From NCBI GenBank assembly GCA_028641055.1, contig CM054060.1, positions 58,875,852-58,939,851 on the forward strand: 64,000 nt of DNA. The letters run 5' to 3'. Under the pieces are notes generated by a model that was given only the letters and a program-made list of their open reading frames with translations, was not told the origin of the DNA and did no database searches. Origin of the DNA: Alopecurus myosuroides. Its lineage: Eukaryota; Streptophyta; Magnoliopsida; Poales; Poaceae. The first letter of the stretch is position 1; each line of letters starts with the position of its first letter. Made by a program: the position numbers and the translations under genes. Positions 36,115 through 48,350 of the stretch are shown here, in pieces.

Positions 36115-38219
36115 TTAGCTAGGCCCAGAAAAGTGGAATCAAGTGTTTTCAAGTGAAGAAGCATCCAAATTGTAATTTGTTCGAATAATAGAATCAAAAG
36201 GAAACTTAATTCTCTTTCTAGGAAAGTGTTACATACCTTTCTTGAGTGGGAATTGAAATTTAGTATTCCCCTCTTTCATATCAATAACAACACCAACAGT
36301 TCTAAGAAAAGGTCTTCCCAAAACAATTGGACAAGAAGCATTGCATTCAATATTCAAGACAAAAAAATCAACGGGGACAAGATTGTTATTAACCATGATA
36401 ATAACATCATAAATTCACCCCAAAGGTTTATTTCTAACATTATCAATAAGAGGAACATCCAAATAACAGGGTTCCAAAGGTGGAAAATCAAGAATATCAT
36501 AAAGTCTCTTAGGCATAACAGAGATACTAGCACCAAGATCACATAGAGCATTGCAATAAAAATCATTCACTTTCATTTTAATAATGGGTTCTCAACTGTC
36601 ATCTAGCTTCCTAGGGATGGAGGATTCACATCTTAATTCATCCTCTCTAATTTGCATGAGAGCATTTGCAATATGTTTTGTGAAAGCCATATTCATAGTA
36701 CTAGCATTAGGACAACTAGAAAGATTTTGTAGGAACTTAATCACTTCAGTTATGTTTAAATCATCAACGTCAAGATCATTTTTATCAAAGGTAATGGGAC
36801 TATTGTCTCCCATGTTTCAAAAAACTCAGCACTTTTATCAGGAACATTTTTAGCAGTTTCAAGCAGTTTTGCATTTTTAATAGCAGAAGTGGGAGTATTG
36901 CAAACACCAATTACTTTACCATTGATAGTAGAAGTTTTACTAGCATGAGAGGATTCGGTTTTACTAGTGGTGGTAATGGTGCAAACATTAGCTATATTGT
37001 TGTTTCTAGCTATTTCATCTTCTCTTTCCCATCTAGCATGCAATTCAGCTAACATCCTAACATTATCATCAATTCGAATTTAGATAACATTCAAAGTTTT
37101 GATTTCCTTAACATCATGAGGAATAACCTTTAGTTTCATAAAATCAACATAAAGAGCAAGGCTATCAACTTTAGAAGCAAGAACATCAATTTTGCCAAAT
37201 TTTCCTCAACAGATTTATTAAAAACAGTTTGTGTACTAATAAAATTCTTAAGCATGTTCTCAAGATCAGAGGGTACAATTTTATTTTTGTTGTAGGAATC
37301 ACCATAAGAATTACCATAAGAATTACTATTATTGGAAGGATATGGCCTATAATTATTGCTACCAAAATTATTCCTATAAGCATTGGTGTTGAAATTATTA
37401 TTTTTAATGAAGTTCACATCAACATGCTCTTCGGGAGAAACCAAAGAGGCTAAAGGAACATTATTTGGATCGATAGGAGCATGGCCATTCACAAGCATAG
37501 ACATAATAGCATCAAGTCTATCACTTAAAGAGGAGGTTTCTTCAATAGAATTTACCTTCTTACCAGTTGTAGCTCTCTCAGTGTGCCATTCAGAATAATT
37601 TACCATCATATCATCAAGAAGCTTTGTTGCTGCCCGCAAGGTCATGTACATAAAGGTTCCTCCAGCAGCTGAATCCATAAGGTTTCTTAAAGAAAAATTA
37701 ATACCTACATAAAAGGTTTGGATGATCATCCAAGTAGTTAGTCCATGAGTGGGACAATTATTTACTAAAGATTTCATTATTTCCCAAGCTTTAGCAACAT
37801 GTTCATTATCAAATTGCTTAAAAATTCATAATTCTACTTCTTAAAGATATAAAATAATATTTTCCAATAAAAGCATCTTTACACTTAGTCAAAGAATCAA
37901 TACTATTTCTAGGCAAAGATAGCAACCATTCTTTAGCTCTTCCTCTCAAAGAGAAAGGAACCAATTTTAGTTCAATAATATCTCCATATACATATTTATA
38001 TTTTTGCATCTCACATAGTTCAACAAAATTATTAAGATGGGCAGCAACATCATCAGTACTAACACCAGAAAATTGCTCTCTCATAACAAGGTTTAATAGG
38101 GCAGGCTTTATCTCATGAAAATCAGCAGTAGGAGCAGGTGGAGCAATAGGCGTGCTAATGAAATCATTGTTGTTGGTGCTAGTAAAGTCACACAACTTAG
38201 TGTTCTCAGGGGTAGTCAT
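36115..38219 (-). pseudogene. Broken gag-protease of the Athila-type element
   Basis: The start is MTTPENTKLCDF at 38219, about 170 bp after the primer site. Next comes the gag core with LRGRAKEWLLSLPRNSIDSL (until about 37830), then, after frameshifts, an Asn-rich spacer (37777-37136) with NNYRPYPSNNSNSYGN. A segment with MLAELHARWEREDEI (37055) follows, and finally the protease arm FLQNLSSCPNASTMNMAF (36750). At least three frame breaks and stops separate these pieces, so no full protein is made. Reverse transcriptase and integrase are absent, so the parent was a non-autonomous, gag-protease-only element. Confidence 0.8.
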
Positions 38220-38386
38220 TTTAACAAGGCTAAAAACAGGAATAAAACTACACCTAGAATAAGAACTATTGTTTTTGTATTTTTGATATCGAGAAGCAAA
38301 CAAGACAAAATAAAATAAACTAAGCAAAACTAAAACAAATTAAAGAGATTGGAAGTGAGAGACTCCCCTTGCAGAAATTCTCTTCC

Positions 38387-38404
38387 TCCCCGGCAACGAC
38401 GCCA
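38387..38404 (-). promoter_or_regulatory. Primer-binding site, tRNA-Asp type
   Basis: Minus-strand TGGCGTCGTTGCCGGGGA differs at one position from TGGCGCCGTTGCCGGGGA, the complement of the tRNA-Asp 3' end used by Athila-type elements. It lies ten bases inside the 5' LTR end at 38415. Confidence 0.8.
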
Positions 38405-38414
38405 GAAAATAGCT

Positions 38415-41400
38415 TGATTGTGCGGGTCTTGTACTCGTTGGAAACCCCAAGAGGAAGGTATGATGAGCACAACAACAGTTTTCCCTCAAAAAGAAACCAA
38501 GGTTTAATCGACCAGTAGGAGGAAGGAGTAAATTCAGAAGGTTGATGCAGCTGAGATGGCAGGGCGCACTGCCGGTTCAGCAGCAACATGGAACCTACAC
38601 AACACAATCAAATAACTTTGCCCCAACGAAGGAGTGAGGTTATCAATCTCACCGGTTTTGCTGAACACAAAGCGGTTAAACGTATGATGTGGATAACAAT
38701 ATGAGAACAGTATAAAAGCAGTAGCAACCGTATGAAAACAGTGGAAGCAGTGGAAACAGTGTGTGTATTATCAAAATGAGAAAATGGACCGGGGTCCACA
38801 GTTCACTAGTGGTGTCTCTCCGTGAAAGATAAATAACATGCGTGGTGAACAAATTAGCTGGGTAATTGACAGAAATGAAGGCTGCACCATAGTACATATG
38901 CAAGACATAAAGATTACTATGTGATTCATGCGGGCATTACAACAAAATACGTAGACCGTCATCCAACTGCATCTATGTCTAATAATCCACCCTCCGAATA
39001 TCATCCGAACAAACATTGGGTATTAAGTTGCAAGCAACATATTATCACAGTAAGCAAAGTGTGTAATGTAAACAATGTAAACTAGGTAAACACCATTGTT
39101 TTCTCCCTGATGGCAACGACACATCCTCCATCCGTCACGTTTCTATCACTCGAGCACAGATGCAAAGGAGGCATGAACCCACTATCGAGCATAAATACTC
39201 CCTCTTGGAGTTACTAGAATCTACTTGACCAGATCATCTACTAATAACGGAGAGCATGCAAGATCATAAATAACATATGGATGAAGATAACATGATAAAT
39301 TGACAATCAGAAGACATAGCATTCAACATTCATCTGATCCCAACAAACACAACATGTAGCATTACATAAAGATGATCTTGATCATGTGAGGCAGCTCACG
39401 AGATGTGGTGACCCAACACACCACTGCATGTGTAGTGCGCAAGTCGATGACATAATACTCACAGAAGGACTTATCCGTGAATATTACATCCCTCAGAGTG
39501 GTACAACAGAAACATAGCAGGTCCAGGCAAAGCTATAGGATACAAACTTCATTACAAAATCTCGAGAATCTCTTTGAAGAATCAAAGAGGATCTCACACA
39601 AATGAAACATCATAAGAGGCAATTCGAAGATCCAAGCTGGAGAAGAACTCAAGCTCAGAACTAATCTACTACGGCTGATGCCAGCCCTAATCTATGGCTT
39701 ATAACGGCTAACTCCAAGAATGGACTCCACCTACACCTTGATAGCTTCTCCTCCATCAGCATTGTTGATGACGATGCTTCACCGACTAAATAGTATATGA
39801 CTCCTCCTAGCTTCATGGGGTATCGATGGCTTCACGATGACGACTTCCATCAGGCTTCAACTCTAAGCAGGGGGTCAAACAGGAACGAATGAGTAACGAG
39901 TGTTACTCAGCAAGTTCATGATATATAAAGGGTAGTTTGATGCACTAACTACAGCTTTAGACCCGAAAGAGTCATAAGCTAATGCAAGGTTTTGTAAAGC
40001 TTTCTTCAAGAGGTTGCTTTTACTTATGAAAACTATGCCCGCCAGACCATCACAGGAGCTAGAACTACATGGAGTTGCCTTTCCTGTAGCGTTCGCAGTT
40101 CCTTCCCGGAACAGGGGGTAACATGCCACATCCTTTTACACTCTGCAGAGGTGCGTTACTTTACCCATGGACGACCAAGACCATGTTGCACAACCAGGCT
40201 CGAGATCCTGTCCACTCCCACTCAGGTGTGGGGCCCGGTTGTTGGTCCAAGCCAAACCGTGCTTCTCCGCACAACGCATGCCCACCCATTTCCGCCAGCA
40301 GGTTGAACGTCTAATTCCACCCCTCACGATGGAGATCAACGCGCCCTTGGCAGACACTCATAGACCCTAGAGTCCGTGGGACGTAAGGTCTCCCACCCAT
40401 GTGCATGTAGTCCCGCAGAACCTACAACGTACGTCTCTGGCAGCCCGTTGACATGCGAACGAGAAAAGATCACAGCCGACTTACTCCCCCCATAGAATAC
40501 CCATGGTTAACGCGGTATTTACGGCGCACCGAGTTCCGACGACATTTGTGATTAATTCCTAGGTAATACGTTCCCGTGCAGATGGAACCTTCCTTTGACC
40601 TATTCATCTTACCATGGTTCCATCCGCCCACCCAACAGAACACTACCACTCGGGTAGTCATTCAAGTAGTCATATTATTATAAAAATAGGATCATGCATT
40701 CTTTTGAGACTAGGTGGTAATACGATAGAGTTTTTGCAATTAGTTTGTTATGAAGTACTTCAAAGGATATGAGCAAGTGATGAACTTGCCCGAGATTGAA
40801 ATAACCATAATAATCAATGTCTTCGGGGTTCGAGGGTCTCGTAGAAAATCCCGACATCTGAAAGATAGCAAAGTAGTCCCAGTAAAGACTATAGAAAACA
40901 CTGGCAAGTATGATACATGCATAGTAATGAGATGCATCATGAAATACCCTGAAAAACACCCCGTCTTACAAGTGTAAGCTATGATCGATACGATAACTTA
41001 ATCACATAGGTTTTAGGTGAATGGTTTCATTACTTGTGGTGATGTGGTTATTACTTGTTCTAGACTTTCATGTGTTTCACTTTACTTAGCAAACAATGTT
41101 ATCATGTTTAAGTAGAAGTGTTGATTACTTGGTGAGGTAACAAGATAGTAGCACATGGAAAATAATTATTGAAAAAGTAACAATCATGTTTGATTTTATG
41201 TCCTAAAAGTGTAGAGCTAATAACAATGAGTTTATTTGAAAATGATGGTTTAATACAACTAACTTTATCATCACACAACTTGCTATTGACTTGTGATGAT
41301 AAGTTTATAAGGTGTGAAAACATGAGGGTTTTATTAGTAAAGAAAATAATGATGTGGTAGTTGTTTTTGGTTATAATGAAACATTATAGAATTTTATTAT

Positions 41401-44400
41401 ACTTTTGGAAACAAGTTTATAAGTTTAATAAAATGTTTTATCTTTGACATATTTGAATTAAAAATGCTTTTCTCTTTAATTTGATATATCATTCAATGCT
41501 TTCTGAAAATATTTGAATAAATTATTAATTTATTAATTTTAAATGAATTAAATGTCTAGGCAAATGTTGCACACATGAAAACTTGGTCAAATGACCATGA
41601 AAACATCATATATGAGTTGCATTTGTCATCTGGAGCATTTTGGTATATAACTTGTTTTTTTTCCTGCTTTTATGAATTATTTCCAATTTTTCTCAATTTT
41701 AAATGATTTAATTTAATTAAAGAAAATATTAATGTTTAAACTTTATCAAATATTTTTAAAAAGTTGATAATCAGTTAGATTGTATTTTTCTAAACAATTC
41801 CATATTTTATTTATATTTTTCTGATTATTAGATTAAAAGTTATTGGATTAATAGGATTTATTTAATTTTTTTGCCAATATTCAAATTGACAGGTGGGTCC
41901 CACCTGTCATATTCAGATTTAATAAAAAGAATAAAAGAAAAAGGGAATATGACGTCATGGTGACGTCATGGCTAGGTCATCAGAATTGGGGATTTCTACT
42001 GTGGTTTAGCAATCCATCGATTGAGTGCAAATTGGTCTGATTCAATGGGTCCTAGAGCTAGAGGAGAACAAGAGGAAGCTGTTGGTGGTGGCGGAATGAC
42101 CTTATGGTCATCGGAGACCCGCCGGCGACTAGGTTCGCGGCGGCCAGCGACGGCACTCGATGAACACTATGCAAATAGTACGATTTTGCCGAATGAAAGG
42201 CACCACGAGGTGCGCCATCTCACTAGGAGCTCGAGGATGAGGTCGGGGAGGCCAGGGCTCGCGGGAATCGACCGCGGCTTCCTGCGGACGATGGTGAAGA
42301 AGACGGCCCGATTCGGCCTTCTCCGGTCCTCCCAGCAAACGAGCTTCACATGGGAGATAGAGGGCGTCGAGAGGAAGCTCACGGTGGTCTCAGGTCCTCC
42401 GGGGATGGCCGGAATCAACGGCAATGCCCGGCGGCCATGGGTTAGGGTTTCGGGTTTCTCGGGTTCAAATACAGAGAGGGAGAGGCAATGAGCGAGGGAG
42501 AGAGGAAGTGCGGCACGGCCTCTCGGCGTGGAGGTCTTATCCTCCCGCGAGGCGGCAAGCAGGTCGTGGCACCGACCACGCCACGATGGCGCTCTCCTCT
42601 GCCTTCTGGCAGAGGAAGAAGAAAGGAAAATATAACCGCGATTTTCGATACCCCCTGTAATTTCTATAATTTGCAATCAAGTCCTTCTATTACTAAAACT
42701 GAGAAGAAACCTATGTTTTCAGGACCTTTTTGTGAAGATAAAAAATATATTTGGAAAGCTCATCAAATTTGCAATCTCACCATGTTTTGTTTTGGTGATT
42801 TGGAGCAATATTTGTATTTTTTTATTTAGGGTGCTAGATTAAGTGATTTTGGTGTTTTCTCTTCTTTTAATTTATTTAATAACTTTAAAATTATGCTAAA
42901 GCATATTTAATAAAAGTACACACTCCAAACTTGTGGATACCAAGGTGGTGTATCATAATTGGACAAATTTAGGTATAATCCTTTATAGAAAATAATTTGG
43001 TAACACTAGTGAGTAGTGTTTTTATCTGTTATGGAAAATTCAGCAATTATGAAATATCACTCCAAGTCATACCAGATGATTTTTAATTGGTGAAGGGACT
43101 TGTTTTCCTTTAGGTGGTTTTGTTATTTTCATAACTAAGGTTCTTATCAAGTCTGGTGGACATTTCTTTGTATTGGGGTGCAAGCCATATTTGTTATTTA
43201 ATGCACTTAATCATGTGGAAAACAAGAGTGGCTTTGGAATCTTATTTGCTTGTTTTCCACATAGGTTCCAATATAGATGTTATCCCATGTTGGTTTAGGA
43301 ACATGTAATCATTTACATGGTTATTTACAAATGAATCTTTGTTGTTATCTATTAGTCTTGTGTAGGAAAAGGATCTGGAAAACAAGGTATTTAAGCTTGT
43401 TTTCATCTACCTCCACATATCAACACATGTGGATGCAATTGCTTGTTATTAATTCATTCTTGATAATTGTTTCCATTTAAGATATTACTATGAGTTCCTC
43501 ATTTCTAATGGGCTTGATAAGGCACAGAGGTTATAGATTCTCTATCATTAATTAACGCTTCACTAAATAATTTCTTACCGAGACAGTGTTGCTCCTTGTT
43601 GACTTCTGTTGCTTGTTGTTCTTCTCTAGCTAGTTGCCACTTGTCTTCAAATTGCCTTTGTCCATTGCAGGTAGGTTCCTCTCTTGGTTTCCAACCTCAA
43701 CTGTCTCACCATTGTGGTGAGAACAACCAATTTCTCCAAACAGAGATTTTACTTAGATGATTATAAAAGAATGTGAGTCTATTTAATGACATCAAGTTAC
43801 CATATGCATATAAGAAGAATTTGTTAACAAGTGGATCAGTCTTGCCTCCAAATTACTAATCATATACAATAGGCTGAGATGTCCTAGGTTATTCAACCCT
43901 CTGTTTGTTTGTGTAACCAAATGATTTGGTTTCTTAAGATACTTGTTATAAAGATCACTCCAAATGTACTCCTGACCAGATGAACTAGACCTATTTCATC
44001 ATGTCAAGTGAAACTTTGGTCACCTTGCTTTGTTTAAACTTTCGCGCCAAAATTTCCCGTACTTTTAGATGCATGCTTTGCAAATGCACATATTATATTT
44101 AGATCCTTATAACTTCCCAAACTCTGGGATGTTACACGAGATCTAAACATGAGGTACAAAGTGGAGACGACAACCATCTAGCTACCGCTATGGACCCATA
44201 GTACAAGGATGAACTACTCACGCATCACTTCGGAGGAGGGCATGGTGGTGTAGACCCCTCCAGTGACGAATTCCCCTCCCGGTAGGTGCCAGCGAGAGCT
44301 CCAGAACCCTCGCTATCTCGGGATGACGATGACAGCGGGCTCGGGTGTTTCTCGGGAAAAAAGTGGTATATTTTTAGGGTTCACGTATCGGGGGGATTAT

Positions 44401-44744
44401 ATAAGCGAAAGGGCGATGGCGGTGGACGACCGAGGGGCCCACACCACCCCCATGCTCAGCCGGGGGGGGGGGGGCGCCCCCCTGTGGCCCCCCTCCGGGC
44501 CTCTTCGGGACTCCGTGGAACCTTCGGGAATCTAAGACTTCCGGGCTTCGAATTTTCCAATTCCGAGAACAAATTTTCTGAAACTAAAAACAACAGAAAA
44601 CAGAGAACTGACTCTGTGGCATCTTGTCAATAGGTTAGTCCGGAAAATCGATAAAAATAACATAAAGTGTGTAGCAAATATGTAGGAAATAACATTAAAA
44701 CAATATGGAACATCAGAAATTAAGGATACGTTTATGACGTATCA
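38415..44744 (-). mobile_element. 5' LTR of the outer Athila-type element, with a nested insertion
   Basis: Read on the minus strand, it starts TGATACGTCATAAACG (44744) and ends CGCACAATCA (38415). Without the nested 4,733-bp element and its 5-bp duplication it is about 1,592 bp and is clearly the same family as the solo LTR at 1649-4518. The right flank ATCAC matches the flank of the 3' LTR 24 kb away. A G13 run lies at about 44462-44474. Confidence 0.85.
39404..44136 (-). mobile_element. Long non-coding LTR-like element (4,733 bp) nested in the 5' LTR
   Basis: It is flanked by a perfect 5-bp duplication CGAGA (39399-39403, 44137-44141). Ends are TGTGGTGACCC and GGGATGTTACA, so it begins TG and ends CA on both strands, as LTRs do. 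It contains no polyprotein, primer site or polypurine tract that I can identify. A GC-rich leader-like block (42020-42600) lies about 1.5 kb from the right end, the same relative place as in 28632-34602. It is most simply a single very long LTR (solo LTR) in minus orientation; a terminal-repeat-less composite is not excluded. Confidence 0.65.
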
Positions 44745-44749
44745 ATCAC

Positions 44750-44982
44750 ACATAATAATTTTTTTATTGAATAGCTCAGGTACAATATTGAAAGTCTAAA
44801 ACTCAGCTCACAGCAAAACACAATAACCTTAATCGCTCTCATGAAAACCTGCATACACCATCCAAAAGCAAGAAGACGTTATTTTTGCATTTCTCCATCC
44901 AAGACTCTAGGCTACGGTGAAAACCCTCAATAGAAGTCGTGAGATAGCCTAACTATCCTAGAGCTAGCAACATATGAAAAAT
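44750..44982. other. Short spacer, no feature recognised
   Basis: AT-rich sequence between the Athila-type complex and the tandem duplication. No open frame or repeat was recognised. Confidence 0.4.
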
Positions 44983-46435
44983 ATGATCACATATATATGG
45001 AAGCATTCAATAATGTTTAAAAGACAGACGCTAAACTAAGATAATTCAGTAAGTAATCCACATAAAATTTCTGTGAGAAAATATAGAAAATGACAAGGTG
45101 AGCAATATAGAATGCATAAAAAAAGAGATACATACTCGGATAAAGAAGCAAAAGAAACGCAAGCACTACAGTCTCAGATTGGTAAAGATAATATTGACAA
45201 CAACCAACCTCTTCCAGGTAACACCAAGAAACCCAACACTGCGGGCTCCGGTCTGCACGCACGAGAACACGTGCTTCCTTGTCCACTGGATCAACTGGTT
45301 AAATTTGATGGTGCACGATACGATCATTACGGACGACTGAACTGTACACAACGGAGCAAGGACGCGGGGAGAAGCATTCCTGCAGATAAATAGTGACCTA
45401 GTTGTCGGAGAAGACTAAAGAGGAAGCCGCCTGCTCGCCTGCCTCATCTCTACACTCTCAAATCTTTTTACCTTCTATCATGGGGAATTAATTAATTAAA
45501 AGGTGGGAAATTAATTAATTAGAAGCTGAACTAAAGAGTCATGCAGAGAATACCACACACAGGGCCGTATGATGTACCCCAAGCATCGCAGAAAATGACG
45601 ACGATACAATTTTTTGGCTGACGTGGCACTTGTTGAGGTGGCATAGGTGCATGCTTAGAGAAATATGGTAGTGGGTTGCTCCTATTTAATATGATGATCA
45701 CATATCTATGGAAGCATTCAATAATGTTTAAAAGACGCTAAACTAAGATAATTCAGTAAGTAATCCACATAAATTTTATGCGAGAAAATATAGAAAATGA
45801 CAAGGTCAGCAATATAGAATGCATGAAAAAAATATACATACTCGGGTAAAGAAACAAAAGAAACGCAAGCACTACGGTCTCAGATTGGTAAAGATAATGC
45901 TGACAACAACCAAACTCTTCCAGGTAACACCAAGAAACCCAACACTCCGGGCTCCGGTCTGCACGCACGAGAACACGTGCTTCCTTCACTTCCTTGTCCA
46001 CTGGATCAGCTGGTTAAATTTGATGGTGCACAATACAGTCATTACGGATGACTGAACTGAACTGTACACGATGGACCAAGGACGCGGGGAGAGGCATTCC
46101 TGTAGATAAATAATGGCCTAGTTGTGGGAGAAGACTAAAGGGGAAGCCGTCTGCTCGCCTGCCTCATCTCTACACTCTCAAATCGTTTTACCTTCTATCG
46201 TGGGAAATTAATCAATTAAAAGGTGATAAATTAATTAATTAGAAGCTGAACTAAAGAGTCATGCAGAGGATACCACGTACATGACCGTATGCTGTACCCC
46301 AAGCATTGCAGAAAAACGATGACGCTGGATCATTTTTTTTAACGAAACAATTTTTTTTTGGCTAAGGTGGCACATGTTGAGGTGGCATAGGTGCATGTTT
46401 AGAGAAATATGGTAGTGGGTTGCTTCTATTTAGTT
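44983..46435. repeat. 0.7-kb tandem duplication (two units)
   Basis: ATGATCACATAT opens unit 1 at 44983 and unit 2 at 45694, a 711-bp offset. The two copies can be followed base by base with few changes. Unit 2 has an extra eight bases near 45985 and a T-rich expansion near 46325-46355. Both units contain TTAATTAATTA blocks, the TCATGCAGAG segment and the same minus-strand frame (starting MDKEARVLV at 45286 and MDKEVKEARVLV at 46001), which I do not recognise. No TG...CA ends, internal domain or target duplication is present, so this is not an LTR pair. Confidence 0.85.
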
Positions 46436-47739
46436 ATATAGGATGTGTTTATAAAGAAAATCACTGCCGAAAAACTGCACAAGCGAAGGGCCCGAATAGA
46501 TAGAAGAGATTGATCTAGTCTAGTTTATAAGTGGAATCAGATCCAAAAAGCATACAAACTATACAATGCATGTTAATAAGGAAAAACAGTGCCCAAAAAC
46601 TACACAAGCGAGGAGATCGTTGTCCACGCTGTTGTGGTTTATTGGCAGTCCCCATACAGGATGGCATAAGAGGTGTGAGGCCAAACGGACGAGCGACCGC
46701 GTCCCGTAGGTGGGATCAGATAGAATACCAAGACATGGAGACGTACCCGTACCCAGGTTTAGGGCACTCGATGAGGTAAAATCCCTACATCTGTAAGGGA
46801 CTCGCATATGCACCAGTACGGAGTACAAGATTTCTCCTTGAGCTATGTTGTGTTTCTTCTCTCAATCTCTCAATGTTCTCTCTACGTATGAGTGGTTCTG
46901 GTAATGCCGAACCTAAGCCGCCCCCCTCTCCAGGGGCCTCTAGTGCCCCTTATATACACATGAGAGTCACACGGCATGGCCGGCTACTGTGCGGCAGGGT
47001 GGAAGCCGGTGGGCCCTCTGACTGTTCACCTATAGTGTAGCGTCGAACACGATGATGCCGCGCACATGGCCGCGTCGTAGTACCGTACGCCATTGCGCAT
47101 GACGATGCGGCGAAAGGTCAAAATTTTGGATGTCTCCTTTATGTCTTGTCGGCATGGTTGACATCATGCGGCAACTGTGCCTGGCGTCACGCTCTGTCCC
47201 TAGCACTCCACCCATACCGTCCTGTCGTTCGGCTCCCCTCCTCAGAGTGGTTCGGCCGACTCCCAGCTCCTTCAGAAGCGAGCAGACTCGCGTAGTCGGC
47301 AGTCCTTGGCGAACCGGCTCGCTAAGCCGGCTTGGTGTCATCACGCCTGGGCAGGATCGTTCCCGAGTCCTCAGACCATCGATGGTGATCCCACCGACAC
47401 CGCGACGCTAGCCCACCAAACGGCACAAGAACACACCACGTGTCCCCAAGCTGTTGCCCCGACTTACAACACTTGGCACCAAATCTGCATACGAGCCACA
47501 AGAGACACACGCCGCCCAATTTCATACAAAAATTGAGAAGTTCCGGTTTTACAGCACTACCCACCCACAAACGCAAAGTTTGGGTACAAACCCCCCAAAA
47601 CCTTCAACTATCCCAAAACAAACACGGATGGAATAACTTAACCTGAAAGAGAAAACTACTCCAAACTAATAACTCAATAAACTTTTCACAAAGAATAAAA
47701 TTGCTCGCTAGCGTGAACATAAAAGCAACTAGAGGCTCT
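46436..47739 (-). mobile_element. Probable LTR fragment, family unknown
   Basis: This GC-rich block reads on the minus strand like an LTR: a TATATAAGG box (46956-46948) followed by a leader, and the phrase GTAGGGATTTTACCTCATCG, typical of cereal LTR leaders. Neither end nor a target duplication was found. A diverged direct repeat (CTGCACAAGCGAAGG near 46475, CTACACAAGCGAGGA near 46600) lies at its left. No protein-coding gene was recognised. Confidence 0.35.
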
Positions 47740-48350
47740 TTCATAAAGTTTTGACAAGCTTTTTCAGCGGCACATTTTTTGAATCGCCATCATTTTCGCA
47801 CGCCTCAATATACCGGGGGCCAACCATGTCGCCGATAATACACTTCATGTGCCACTTTGGCCATCCTATTGGATGCCTGTTAAAGTACCCTTTGCATGCC
47901 TCTTTTTTGTAACACTGCAAATTACATACATATAACATAATGTTTTTGAATCGCCACCGTCTTTACATGCCCAATGCTTTGGAAAATATTTATTTCTTGT
48001 TTTCCATACTACCCAAAATAGAGCATTTGTACCTATCACGAGTATCTTTCTATCTCTGCAAGAGGATGTTGTGAACCATCCTTGGTATAGATCATCGAAA
48101 GAAGTAGGCTTTGGTTGAAAATTCAAAGAAACACCATCTATGTTCATATACTTAGCCATAGGGAGAGCAAAGAACGAGTGTTCCAAGGATTCGGTATCCC
48201 ACATAAATTCACATAGTTCTGTCCCTTTCCACCCTTTCTTTTTAAGATTATCTCTAGTTAAAACTCTATATCTAACAGCTAACCGATCGGAAATTTCGAT
48301 TCTCAGAGGAATTGTAAAATTGCAAATAATTTTTTAAGGGAAATCTACTC
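47740..48350 (-). pseudogene. LINE reverse transcriptase, C-terminal zinc-binding (zf-RVT) remnant
   Basis: The minus frame passes through NLKKKGWKGTELCEFMWDTE, then SLEHSFFALPMAKYMN and then ALFWVVWKTRNKYFPKHW. This is the usual layout of the zinc-binding domain at the C-terminus of plant LINE reverse transcriptases (CxxC...HxFF.CPLA...W..W..RN), but one expected Cys is Met and another is Ala. The region upstream (48250-48330) still reads in the same sense with stops. No RT palm motif lies in the window, so this is a truncated, dead copy. Confidence 0.75.

Larger units (their letters stand above)
20832..44744 (-). mobile_element. Athila-type Ty3/gypsy complex: outer element with nested and recombined inner element
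   Basis: The complex is bounded by TG...CA-type LTR ends and a perfect target duplication ATCAC (20827-20831, 44745-44749). Orientation is minus: 5' LTR 38415-44744, primer site 38387-38404, broken gag-protease 36115-38219, 3' LTR 20832-21422 preceded by a polypurine tract. Inside sits a second element's 3' LTR (24734-26137) with its own polypurine tract and 3' untranslated region, but without its own 5' LTR. No reverse transcriptase, RNase H or integrase was found in any copy. Later insertions are a plus-strand solo LTR (27615-34980) and two long non-coding elements (28632-34602, 39404-44136). This ATCAC match over 24 kb shows the outer boundaries are one original insertion. Confidence 0.85.

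Noticed and set aside
37229..37453. Ile-rich plus-strand frame in the Athila-type region
   Set aside because: Antisense of the Asn-rich gag spacer; the Ile/Arg richness is the complement of Asn codons.
42021..42676. Frames of 156 (plus) and 169 (minus) codons
   Set aside because: Overlapping frames on opposite strands, no recognisable domain, and located in the leader-like GC block of the 4.7-kb element.
44983..46435. The tandem duplication as an LTR pair
   Set aside because: Units are directly adjacent with no internal domain, have no TG...CA ends, and no 5-bp target duplication flanks them.
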